Shown: positions 1 through 5,201 of the stretch, piece by piece
Numbering within the stretch: position 1 is the first letter of the stretch
Layout: every line of letters begins with the position of its first letter
Source: Aliarcobacter sp.
GTDB lineage: Bacteria; Campylobacterota; Campylobacteria; Campylobacterales; Arcobacteraceae
DNA: 5,201 nt
Assembly: GCA_023268955.1 (NCBI GenBank)
Contig: JALRJW010000037.1
Location: 1-5,201 of the forward strand
Direction: 5' to 3'
Translations under genes and position numbers: made by a program
The notes under the pieces: model-generated
Seen by the model: only the letters and a program-made list of their open reading frames with translations
Told to the model about the DNA's origin: nothing
Databases searched by the model: none

Positions 1-2
1 TG

Positions 3-160
3 GTGCGAAGCGTTGATCAGTGGCTGGACGAGGTTGCCGTTCTCAAACATGGCCTTCCGTCTATACCGACATGGCGGTTTGACGACGTGATGGTGAGCTA
101 TGCGACAAATGGCGCCGGTGTTGGGCCGCACTTTGATCGATACGATGTATTTTTGCTTCA
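3..160 (+). CDS. roxA: RoxA/YcfD-type ribosomal protein uL16 arginine hydroxylase, internal fragment
   Basis: The frame starting at base 3 reads through about 52 residues that match the middle of the JmjC/cupin-fold 2-oxoglutarate- and Fe(II)-dependent oxygenase that hydroxylates an arginine of ribosomal protein uL16 (E. coli YcfD). The recognisable core is TWRFDDVMVSYA followed by GVGPHFDRYDVFLL. It contains the iron-binding HxD pair, His at 129-131 and Asp at 135-137. The family is about 280-390 residues long; here the N-terminus lies outside the window and everything after DVFLL is lost. At about 150-160 the sequence passes into the AT-rich norD gene and the frame stops at 174-176. The piece is much richer in G+C than the centre and resembles beta/gammaproteobacterial homologues. 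It has no functional link to the nor genes and I regard it as joined artificially. The symbol names the family only; the source organism is unknown. Confidence 0.82.
150..160. other. Left chimeric junction with shared bases
   Basis: The stretch TTTTTGCTTCA fits both parents. On the plus strand it encodes the FLL of the RoxA motif DVFLL(Q), and on the minus strand it encodes the EAK of NorD. G+C content, codon use and gene content all change here. The exact breakpoint cannot be placed within the shared bases. Confidence 0.75.
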
Positions 161-600
161 TTATAAAATGTTTTAAAGCCAGTATATTTATCGCAAAGAT
201 ACTCTGAGATTTTTTGATTTTCATCTATTATATTTGAATGGTTGATATTGGCATTTGCACCCATTGCAACAAGCCAAAAATAAGCCATTTTATTTTGTTC
301 TATAGTTGGTAGAAAATCGATTTTTGGTGGTAGATAAATTGCATCTTCATCTTGCCAAGTTAAAAAAAATGATTTTCCATAACCAGATATTTTTTGTAAA
401 AATGTTCTTGATTTTTTTATATCTCTTTTATCAGTTATTTTTAACTCTTTTCCTTTATCACCCCCTAAAAGGTGATAAAAGATTTTTAATTGTTTGGAAA
501 GAGTTTGAAATTCAATTTGGGCTTCATTATTTGAAATTGTGGTTTTTTTACGTAAAAACCTATCCCAAGCTTTTCCTGCATCTTCTTCCCATTCAAGCAT
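151..600 (-). CDS. norD: Nitric oxide reductase activation protein NorD, N-terminal part only
   Basis: NorD is a cytoplasmic protein with a C-terminal von Willebrand A domain that works with the AAA+ ATPase NorQ in activating or assembling NorCB, probably by helping insert the non-haem iron FeB. This gene keeps about the first 150 residues of a protein usually 600 or more long. Family features visible are the start MLEWEE, the segment FYHLLGGDKG (about residues 41-50), and TWQDEDAIYLPPKI (about 81-94), which matches the W-x-DE-x-LPP pattern of NorD N-termini. The VWA domain and its MIDAS are lost. The open frame continues to base 61, but those last ~29 residues are antisense to RoxA and not NorD. 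The ATG lies one base after the norB stop, with AAAGG inside the norB end as ribosome binding site, so translation is probably coupled. No norQ lies between norB and norD, as in the norCBD order of Pseudomonas. Confidence 0.85.
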
Positions 601-601
601 T

Positions 602-1978
602 TTAAGCCTTTGCAGTTTTTGTTTTCACAAAAAAACTATAAAGATACATTAAAAGACCAACAATAGTTAAAATACCAAAGAATAATCTAACTCCATAAAC
701 AGGAATAATCTGTTCTTGGGCATCCATAAAACTTGAAGGAGCAAGACCAATTCTTTGATAAATTATTTGCATAACACCAGCAATTGTAAGTGCAGCCGTA
801 ATTCCTAACATACCAATATTCATAATCCAAAAACTACTTAACTCAACTTTTTGTGATTTTGGACAATTTCCACCATTTCTACCTCTTAAAATTGGCATTG
901 CATAAGAAACAATTGTAAATATAATCATAATATAAGCGCCATAAAATGCTAAATGTCCATGGGCTGCTGTTAATTGTGTTCCATGAGTATAATAGTTAAC
1001 TGGTGCTAAAGTATGTAAGAATCCCCAAACACCTGCACCTAAAAATGCCATAACTGCTGTACCTTTTGCCCATGTTAAAGCAATCTTATTTTCATGTTGG
1101 ATCCTTCTTTGTTTTGTCATAGCAAAGGCAAATAAAATCATCATAAAAAATGGTAAAGGTTCTATAGCTGATGCAATAGATCCAAGCCATAACCAATATT
1201 CAGGTGTTCCAATATAAAAGTAGTGATGTCCTGTTCCAACAAGTCCAGAGATTAAAGTCATAGCTATAATTAAATATAACCATTTATCAATGTGTTCTCT
1301 ATCTACACCTGTTACTTTAATAAGTACAAAGGCTAAGATTGCACCCATAATTAATTCCCAAACACCCTCAACCCATAAATGCACTACATACCACCAAAAA
1401 AACTTATCAAGTACTAAGTTTTCAGGTAAATAAAATGCAAATAAGAAAAATACTGCAAGACCAACAAGTCCTGTTAATAGTACAACTGTAACTGTTGTTT
1501 TTCGCCCTTTTAAAACTGTCATTCCCACATTTAAAATAAATGCTAAAGCTACAATTACAATTCCGATTTTTGTTATAGTTGGTTGTTCTAAAAACTCTCT
1601 ACCCATTGTTGGCAATAAATCATTTTGAGTAAGTTTTGCTAATTCTGCATAAGGAACTAAAAGATAACCTAAAATTGTAGCAACACCTGCTGCCGCAAAT
1701 ATCCAAAATGTAATAATTGCTAATTTAGGACTCCATAACTCTCTTTCAGATTCTTCTGGAACTAAATAATATGTTGCTCCCATAAATCCAAATAAAATCA
1801 ATACAATTAATAAATTTGTATGTACCATTCTTGCAACATTAAATGGAATATGGGGGAATAAAAAGTCACCAAAAATATACTGAGTACCTAAAATTAAACC
1901 AAATAGCATCTCTCCTGCTAAAAGTATTAATGCAAAAATAAAATATGGTTTTGCTACCATTTGTGATGTGTATTTCAT
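602..1978 (-). CDS. norB: Nitric oxide reductase large subunit NorB (cNOR type)
   Basis: This is the catalytic subunit of cytochrome c-dependent NO reductase, an inner-membrane haem-copper oxidase relative that reduces two NO to N2O. It has 458 residues and about 12 membrane spans, the normal size for the short cNOR form without the quinol-oxidase-like N-terminal extension of qNOR. All metal ligands are present at a constant offset of 7 from the Pseudomonas numbering. His53 (MVHTNLL) and His342 bind low-spin haem b, His340 (AAHGH) binds haem b3, and His200, Glu204, His251 and His252 (VVHLWVE; GTGHHYFY) bind FeB. The second active-site glutamate is Glu273 (AIEPLPF). The start at 1976-1978 is preceded by TAGGAGAG, whose TAG is the norC stop, so the norB ribosome binding site overlaps the end of norC. 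The electron-donating NorC lies directly upstream and NorD follows one base later. The gene is complete and intact. Confidence 0.97.
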   Translation of the reverse strand: MKYTSQMVAKPYFIFALILLAGEMLFGLILGTQYIFGDFLFPHIPFNVARMVHTNLLIVLILFGFMGATYYLVPEESERELWSPKLAIITFWIFAAAGVATILGYLLVPYAELAKLTQNDLLPTMGREFLEQPTITKIGIVIVALAFILNVGMTVLKGRKTTVTVVLLTGLVGLAVFFLFAFYLPENLVLDKFFWWYVVHLWVEGVWELIMGAILAFVLIKVTGVDREHIDKWLYLIIAMTLISGLVGTGHHYFYIGTPEYWLWLGSIASAIEPLPFFMMILFAFAMTKQRRIQHENKIALTWAKGTAVMAFLGAGVWGFLHTLAPVNYYTHGTQLTAAHGHLAFYGAYIMIIFTIVSYAMPILRGRNGGNCPKSQKVELSSFWIMNIGMLGITAALTIAGVMQIIYQRIGLAPSSFMDAQEQIIPVYGVRLFFGILTIVGLLMYLYSFFVKTKTAKA

Positions 1979-1987
1979 AATTCTCTC

Positions 1988-2434
1988 CTAACCTTCAATA
2001 TTTGGTGGCCATTCATTATCATCAATCTTTGATGTCCAAATTAGAAAATCTGAAAGATTATCTACTTCTTCTGCTGACAGGTTAAACTGTGGCATTTTTC
2101 TTCTATTTGGGGCATGTAATGGTTGTGCTGCCATCCATCCTTGCATATAACTTTTAAATGTTGCTTCATCAGAATTTCCTCTTCTGTTAAATACATTTGC
2201 TAATTCAGGTGCATAATAAGCTCCTTCCCCCATTAAGGTATGACAACCTACACAGTTATTAACTTCCCATAAGTTTTTACCCATGGCAACAGATTCTGTT
2301 ATATTTTGGGCATTTGATCTTTTTGGAACTTGTTTTACAGTGTCCATTGTTAATCCTGCAAAAACTAAAATAGCAAAAAGACCCCCACCAAAGTATATGT
2401 TTCGTGCGATACTTTTGGTAATTCTTTCTTCCAT
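1988..2434 (-). CDS. norC: Nitric oxide reductase cytochrome c subunit NorC
   Basis: NorC is the membrane-anchored monohaem cytochrome c that passes electrons from periplasmic cytochromes to NorB. The 148 residues are the usual length. One N-terminal membrane anchor spans about residues 12-30, followed by a periplasmic domain with a single CVGCH haem site (Cys61, Cys64, His65). The conserved segment GEGAYYAPELANV lies at about 70-82. Met114 in RRKMPQF is the likely sixth, distal haem ligand. There is no cleavable signal peptide; the anchor does the export. The ATG at 2432-2434 follows an AAGGAG at 2441-2446 with a 6-base gap, which fixes the start. The 9-base gap to norB shows the two subunits are cotranslated. 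An 87-base gap with inverted repeats separates it from norF upstream, so it may have a promoter of its own as well as read-through from norE. Confidence 0.96.
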   Translation of the reverse strand: MEERITKSIARNIYFGGGLFAILVFAGLTMDTVKQVPKRSNAQNITESVAMGKNLWEVNNCVGCHTLMGEGAYYAPELANVFNRRGNSDEATFKSYMQGWMAAQPLHAPNRRKMPQFNLSAEEVDNLSDFLIWTSKIDDNEWPPNIEG

Positions 2435-2440
2435 ACATTT

Positions 2441-2446
2441 CTCCTT
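2441..2446 (-). promoter_or_regulatory. Ribosome binding site of norC
   Basis: The minus-strand sequence AAGGAG stands 6 bases before the norC ATG and decides that start over the out-of-frame ATG read at 2438-2436. Confidence 0.8.
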
Positions 2447-2454
2447 TTATATTT

Positions 2455-2468
2455 CTACTTTGAAGTAG
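2455..2468. repeat. Inverted repeat CTACTT-N2-AAGTAG in the norC leader
   Basis: Two perfect 6-base arms (2455-2460 and 2463-2468) flank a 2-base centre, about 20 bases before the norC start. The centre is too short for a good RNA hairpin, so a dimeric regulator site is more natural. It does not match the TTGAT/TTGAC half-sites of FNR or DNR. Function unknown; it could be chance in AT-rich DNA. Confidence 0.35.
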
Positions 2469-2469
2469 T

Positions 2470-2475
2470 ATTTTA
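2470..2475 (-). promoter_or_regulatory. Possible -10 element of a norC promoter
   Basis: TAAAAT on the minus strand lies about 35 bases before the norC ATG. No convincing -35 box is seen 17 bases upstream. A second promoter for norCBD would let the reductase be expressed apart from norEF, but the sequence support is thin. Confidence 0.25.
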
Positions 2476-2498
2476 GAATCATAACTTATGTTTTATTA

Positions 2499-2518
2499 AT
2501 TCTACCTTTAGATAGAAT
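2499..2518 (-). other. Hairpin immediately after norF, in the norF-norC gap
   Basis: Read on the minus strand, ATTCTATCT and AGGTAGAAT form a stem of 8-9 pairs including one U-G wobble, with a tight AA or UAAA loop. It begins 3 bases after the norF stop. The pairing is better in the norEF transcript (U-G) than in the opposite strand (C-A mismatch), which suggests it acts in that RNA. It lacks a following run of U, so it is not a standard intrinsic terminator; a partial terminator, RNA-processing or mRNA-stabilising role is possible. Confidence 0.45.
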
Positions 2519-2521
2519 ACA

Positions 2522-2764
2522 TTAAATCAAAAAAGCCATTCCTATTAAAATAATTACTATAGACAACCATAACGAAACAATCAATCTATATTTTAACTTC
2601 ACATCTTTCAAACCCATGAAAAAGTCAATTATTAACTGTCCTTTTACAAATGTAGTTAAAAGAATTAACGCAATAAAAAAATAAGGTGAAAGCTCAACTT
2701 TTCCCAATATAAAAGTAAGTGTTGTTAAAAAAATAAGAAATATCCATATTGTTTTTAATTTCAT
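2522..2764 (-). CDS. norF: NorF-like small membrane protein (cytochrome oxidase subunit IV-type)
   Basis: This 80-residue, very hydrophobic protein has about three membrane spans (roughly residues 5-20, 26-45 and 58-79). The central KGQLIIDFFMGLKDV segment matches the KxxLIxDxFMxLR pattern of NorF and prokaryotic cytochrome c oxidase subunit IV-like proteins (NorF is about 77 residues). NorF is encoded beside norE in many denitrifiers and helps NO reductase reach full activity; its exact biochemical role is not settled. The start lies 3 bases after the norE stop, and GAGG within the last norE codons serves as ribosome binding site, so the two are translationally coupled. The assignment rests on size, topology, that motif and position next to norE. 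The alternative is a subunit of a haem-copper oxidase, but no oxidase subunit I or II is nearby. Confidence 0.75.
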   Translation of the reverse strand: MKLKTIWIFLIFLTTLTFILGKVELSPYFFIALILLTTFVKGQLIIDFFMGLKDVKLKYRLIVSLWLSIVIILIGMAFLI

Positions 2765-2767
2765 AAT

Positions 2768-3349
2768 TTACCTCATAATATAAATTAGTGGAAATAAAAT
2801 TATCCAAACCAAATCAACCATATGCCAGTATGAAGCACCTGTCTCTAACCCCTTATGATTTGTTTTCGTATAAATGCCTAATTTAGTATTTTTATACATA
2901 ACTAAAAGAATAAAAACTCCTAAAACAACATGCAAAAAATGAAAAGAGGTCATGATAAAATAGAACATAAAAAATTTGTTAGTGCCTAGATTTATACCTT
3001 CACTAAACTTTTGATAAAACTCAATACACTTTAATATCAAAAATAGAGTTCCTAAAGAGATTGAGACTAAAAGATAATTTGAAGCTTTTGAAATTTTTTC
3101 ACCTATTTCATCTGATTTAATAACTTCTATCGCTTTAACAACAAAAAAACTGCTACTTATAAGTGCTAGTGTATTTACAAAACCAAACTCTTTGTTTAAT
3201 AGTTCTTGTGAACTATTAAAAAGTTCTATATCCAAACGTCTAGTAAATGCATATCCTATAAAAAAAGCTGCAAAAGTGATTAACTCTATATATATTATTA
3301 ACCAAACTCCAAAATCTCCTGGAGGATATTTACTCTTTGAAGTGACCAA
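2768..3349 (-). CDS. norE: NorE-like protein, cytochrome c oxidase subunit III family
   Basis: NorE is an inner-membrane relative of cytochrome oxidase subunit III found in nor operons; it supports NO reductase activity but is not part of the purified NorCB complex. The 193 residues fit, with five spans at about 13-34, 57-75, 90-110, 126-150 and 175-192. Family marks are PPGDFGVWL near the start, KCIEF with Glu110, SFHFLHVVLGV with His137 and His140, and ASYWHMVDLVW with His176 and Asp179. The start is a TTG at 3347-3349: it is preceded by AAGGAG with a 5-base gap, no ATG or GTG lies between that site and the PPGDFG motif, and the product then has a normal N-terminus. It is the first gene of the leftward operon, fed by the promoter at 3387-3392. 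Without norCB next door it would be called only a COX3-family protein. Confidence 0.85.
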   Translation of the reverse strand: MVTSKSKYPPGDFGVWLIIYIELITFAAFFIGYAFTRRLDIELFNSSQELLNKEFGFVNTLALISSSFFVVKAIEVIKSDEIGEKISKASNYLLVSISLGTLFLILKCIEFYQKFSEGINLGTNKFFMFYFIMTSFHFLHVVLGVFILLVMYKNTKLGIYTKTNHKGLETGASYWHMVDLVWIILFPLIYIMR

Positions 3350-3354
3350 AATTT

Positions 3355-3360
3355 CTCCTT
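3355..3360 (-). promoter_or_regulatory. Ribosome binding site that sets the TTG start of norE
   Basis: A perfect AAGGAG on the minus strand stands 5 bases before TTG at 3349-3347. The strong site compensates for the weak start codon. Confidence 0.75.
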
Positions 3361-3386
3361 TTTATAAAATTATACCTATAAGTAGA

Positions 3387-3392
3387 ATTATA
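3387..3392 (-). promoter_or_regulatory. -10 box of the norEFCBD promoter
   Basis: The minus strand carries a consensus TATAAT here, 21 bases beyond the edge of the palindromic operator at 3413-3428. A transcript starting near 3380 would place the operator centre at about -41, the class II position for FNR-family activators. No sigma-70 -35 box is present, which suits an activator-dependent promoter. A second TATAAT at 3369-3374 is an alternative but would put the operator too far upstream. Confidence 0.6.
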
Positions 3393-3412
3393 TTTAAAAA
3401 TTCGTTTATTTT

Positions 3413-3428
3413 ATTGACTTATGTCAAT
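3413..3428. promoter_or_regulatory. FNR/DNR/NNR-type operator shared by both operons
   Basis: ATTGAC-TTAT-GTCAAT is a perfect inverted repeat with 6-base arms and a 4-base spacer. The inner TTGAC-N4-GTCAA is the form recognised by Crp/Fnr-family regulators of denitrification (DNR, NNR/NnrR), close to the FNR site TTGAT-N4-ATCAA. It lies midway between divergent nor-related genes. The regulator itself is not in the window, so whether it senses NO or oxygen loss cannot be told. Confidence 0.8.
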
Positions 3429-3449
3429 GAGAAACATTATCAATATAGA

Positions 3450-3455
3450 TATAGT
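3450..3455 (+). promoter_or_regulatory. -10 box of the rightward DUF2249/membrane-protein operon
   Basis: TATAGT begins 22 bases after the operator edge, so a start near 3461-3462 would put the operator centre at about -41.5. The leader would be only about 17 bases long. TATAGA at 3444-3449 overlaps as a less well placed alternative. Confidence 0.5.
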
Positions 3456-3478
3456 TACAAAAAACAAAAGGAAAAAAG

Positions 3479-3802
3479 ATGGAAAAAATTGAAGTATTAG
3501 GTTCAACTGTTGATTTTTTTAAAGACACTCTTGGAGAAACTAGCATGTATTATTTTGATACAAGTATGTGTGAACCACCCCATCCTATGGTAAATGCAAT
3601 GGCTGGTTTACAATTATTAGATGAAAACTCAAAACTAGTTATGATAAATCATAAATCTCCTGGTGGATTATTTCCTAAAATTGAAGAGGATTTTGATTTT
3701 GTAGAAGAAAATATGCCAGATGGAAAAATCAAAGTTGTATTTACAAAAAAAGTTGATGCTTTAAATTCAACTGATTTTACGCAAAATTCTTGCCACGGAT
3801 AA
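3479..3802 (+). CDS. DUF2249 (TusA-like fold) small protein of the nor locus
   Basis: This is a 107-residue soluble, acidic-looking protein with no signal peptide or membrane span. Residues 26-37 (FDTSMCEPPHPM) followed by LVMINHKSPGGLFP (about 53-66) match the DUF2249 pattern: a strand ending in Asp, then E-P-P-x-P at the start of a helix, then a strand and an L-x-P turn. DUF2249 is a sister of the TusA/SirA sulfur-carrier family, and its members often occur near denitrification and NO-response genes; no reaction is established. The TusA catalytic cysteine position is occupied by Pro33, but Cys31 lies two residues earlier and a second cysteine, Cys105, is in the tail NSCHG. AAGGA at 3468-3472, 6 bases upstream, supports the ATG at 3479. 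The next gene begins 7 bases after the stop, so the two are one operon driven from the shared operator. Confidence 0.72.
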   Translation: MEKIEVLGSTVDFFKDTLGETSMYYFDTSMCEPPHPMVNAMAGLQLLDENSKLVMINHKSPGGLFPKIEEDFDFVEENMPDGKIKVVFTKKVDALNSTDFTQNSCHG

Positions 3803-3809
3803 ATAAAAA

Positions 3810-5000
3810 ATGAATATTTCCCAGCAATTTGCTCCACCATTTAAACTAATATCACCATATTTTATAATAGGGATATTTGTTTTAACATTTAGTACTTTTT
3901 TATTATTTGGAATGGATATCTCATATGCTCATAGTTTAAATAGCAGTACTCTTTCTTGGGTGCATATTTTTTTACTTGGCTTTGTTATGATGATTATTTT
4001 TGGGGCTATGGCTCAATTGGTTCCTGTGGTACTTGAAGTAGGGCATTTTGCTGTTGATTTATATTATATTATTTATCCTTTACTATTTATTGGAACGATT
4101 TTGATGGGAATGGGTTTTTACTATTTTCCAATACTTTTACCCTATGGTGGTGTAATTGCATTTGTATCCTTTACAATATTTTTACTTGAGACTTTTTTAA
4201 CAATTTTAAAAGTAAAGAAGTTTAATTTTGTTATCTCAACTGTTTTAGTTGCAAATATATTTTTGCTTTTTGGCTTGATTATTGGGATAGTTTTAGCTTT
4301 AGGTTATAGTGGAACTTTAGATGTAAATATCAATGAACTTCTAAAAGCGCACGTTTATTTGGTATTAGTTGGTTATGTTGGTATTACAATTATGGGTATG
4401 TCTTTGGTTTTATTACCTATGTTTTGGCTTAGTCATAGTTTTTCTTGGATATTTGTAAAAAGTGCCTTAGTGATTTTATCTTTTGGGATTTTACTTGTAG
4501 TTTTATCCTCTTTTATAAATGTAAAGTTTATAGAGAATTTGGGTTACATTTTAAGTTTTATTGCCTTGATTTTGTACTTTTTTCAAATATTCATAATTTA
4601 TAAAACTAGAGTTAGAGTTGAAGTTGATATCTATTTTAAGAGTATGGTTTTTTCATATCTTTGTTTATTGATTTCAATTATTATGGGGATTATTTATATT
4701 TTTAATCCAAATCACAATTTATTATTAGCTTTATCATGGCTTGGTATTTTTGGGTTTATTACCTTTGTGATTACTGGACATATGTATAAAATAGTGCCTT
4801 TTTTAGTATGGTTTGAAAGATTTTCACCCTTTGTTGGAAAGAAAAAAGTTCCAATGCTTTCAGATATGGTTCCTGTAAAAAGTGCAAATATACAGTTTAT
4901 TTTTTCATCATTGGGAGTTATTATAGCTTCAATTGGGATATTATTAGGTGTTGATTCAATCTTTAAAAGTGGTATTAGTTTATTAAGTATTGGTGCAATT
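3810..5000 (+). CDS. Polytopic membrane protein of NO locus, haem-copper-oxidase/NnrS-like topology, C-terminus lost
   Basis: About 397 residues are native, with some 11 membrane spans (around 17-35, 50-73, 84-106, 112-134, 142-166, 181-206, 212-235, 243-265, 277-299, 304-330, 361-380) and the start of a twelfth. Histidines sit at or in the spans: His41, His52 (SWVHIFLLGF, span 2), His79, His181 (KAHVYLVLVGY, span 6), His209 (WLSHSFSW) and His324 (ITGHMYKIVPF, span 10). His in spans 2, 6 and 10 recalls haem-copper oxidase subunit I and suggests haem or metal binding, but the oxidase HH pair and the HxH pair are missing. The role is like that of NnrS, a 12-span haem protein of NO metabolism, but I do not see NnrS motifs. 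The start at 3810 is 7 bases after the upstream stop, with weak GGAT. After Ile397 the frame runs to 5054 in foreign sequence; probably only a short tail is missing. Confidence 0.65.
4991..5000. other. Right chimeric junction with shared bases
   Basis: TGGTGCAATT fits both sides: on plus it gives the GAI ending of the membrane protein, on minus the IAP of the MetRS motif KLTGIAP. Composition and gene content change here. The true breakpoint lies somewhere within these shared bases. Confidence 0.75.
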
Positions 5001-5200
5001 CCGGTGAGTTTGGACTTTGACATCTTCTCGCCACCCACCAGTAGCCAGCCATGACCAAAGACCTGTTTGGGCGGCTGCAGGCCGGCTGCCATCAACATCG
5101 CTGGCCAAATCACTGCGTGGAATCTGAGGATATCTTTTCCTACAACTTGAACATCTGCCGGCCAGAGGCTCTGTAGCTTTTCCTCATCCGAGCCATAGCC
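4991..5200 (-). CDS. metG: Methionyl-tRNA synthetase, internal fragment with KMSKS motif
   Basis: Reading leftward from 5200 gives about 70 residues of the catalytic domain of methionyl-tRNA synthetase, the cytoplasmic class I enzyme that charges tRNA-Met. Visible blocks are GYGSDEE, LWPADVQVVGKDILRFH, VIWPAMLMAAGL, HGWLLVGGEKMSKS (the ATP-binding KMSKS loop) and then KLTGIAP. The KLTGIAP run after KMSKS is, from memory, typical of actinobacterial enzymes. Neither end is present: the N-terminal HIGH region lies beyond the window and the rest is replaced by AT-rich DNA at about 4991-5000. There is no start codon in the fragment; the GTG at 5111-5113 is an internal valine. It has no relation to the nor genes and higher G+C than they do. 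Confidence 0.88.
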
Positions 5201-5201
5201 A

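Noticed and set aside
61..150. C-terminal ~29 residues of the open frame that continues norD to base 61
   Set aside because: They are the antisense of the RoxA fragment, with a change in composition at the seam; they do not resemble NorD and should not be annotated as its C-terminus.
306..605. Plus-strand open frame opposite norD
   Set aside because: It lies wholly opposite a recognised gene, is low-complexity and hydrophobic from AT-rich antisense reading, and has no family motif.
2283..2468. Plus-strand 61-residue frame opposite the norC start
   Set aside because: Antisense shadow over the norC anchor and leader, with no ribosome binding site or recognisable motif.
2499..2518. Intrinsic terminator after norF
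   Set aside because: The stem is AT-rich and is followed by UAAUAAAAC instead of a U run, so full termination is unlikely.
3192..3500. Plus-strand 102-residue frame crossing the norE start and the promoter region
   Set aside because: It overlaps a real gene, the operator and the next start, and its product is a lysine/tyrosine-rich translation of intergenic DNA.
3649..3840. Minus-strand 63-residue frame over the DUF2249 gene
   Set aside because: Shadow of the plus-strand gene pair; no motif and no upstream signal.
150..5000. Genomic island or transposon carrying nor genes into a higher-G+C host
   Set aside because: There are no terminal repeats, target duplication, tRNA, integrase or transposase, and the two flanks are different genes from apparently different phyla, both broken at the seam.
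3810..5000. Calling the membrane protein NnrS outright
   Set aside because: Location and span number fit, but I do not recognise the NnrS sequence motifs; the histidine layout is at least as suggestive of a haem-copper oxidase-like fold.
5001..5054. Last ~17 residues (PVSLDFD...SSQP) of the rightward membrane protein frame
   Set aside because: They are read from the opposite strand of the metG fragment around the KMSKS loop, so they are not the native C-terminus.

Overview
The window is a mosaic of three DNAs. The central ~4.85 kb (about 150-5000) is AT-rich, densely packed and carries strong AAGGAG-type ribosome binding sites. It encodes a nitric oxide reductase (denitrification) locus whose proteins and composition look like Campylobacterota, most likely an Arcobacter-group organism (inferred from style and protein recall, not a search). 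The two ends (1 to ~150 and ~5001 to 5201) have a visibly higher G+C content and hold unrelated housekeeping gene pieces. The left piece is the middle of a proteobacterial-type RoxA/YcfD ribosomal oxygenase. The right piece is the KMSKS region of a methionyl-tRNA synthetase that reads as actinobacterial. At each junction the foreign gene and the AT-rich gene are both cut in mid-frame at a shared stretch of about 10 bases, so the contig is probably chimeric (assembly or amplification) and only the centre should be read as one locus.

Layout of the centre: a leftward operon runs norE (3349-2768), norF (2764-2522), norC (2434-1988), norB (1978-602), norD (600 to the junction). NorCB is the membrane cytochrome c-dependent NO reductase (2 NO + 2 e- + 2 H+ -> N2O + H2O), with every expected haem and FeB ligand present. 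NorD is an activation/assembly factor, and NorE/NorF are small membrane accessory proteins. Divergently, a rightward pair encodes a DUF2249/TusA-like small protein (3479-3802) and a polytopic, histidine-bearing membrane protein (3810 to the junction) that I cannot match to a named family with certainty.

The 129-bp divergent region contains a perfect ATTGAC-TTAT-GTCAAT palindrome, an FNR/DNR/NNR-type operator. It is centred at about -41.5 from inferred start sites on both strands, each with a good -10 box. One NO- or oxygen-responsive Crp/Fnr-family activator could thus switch on both arms at once. The least described parts are the rightward gene pair and the hairpin/palindrome-rich gap between norF and norC.
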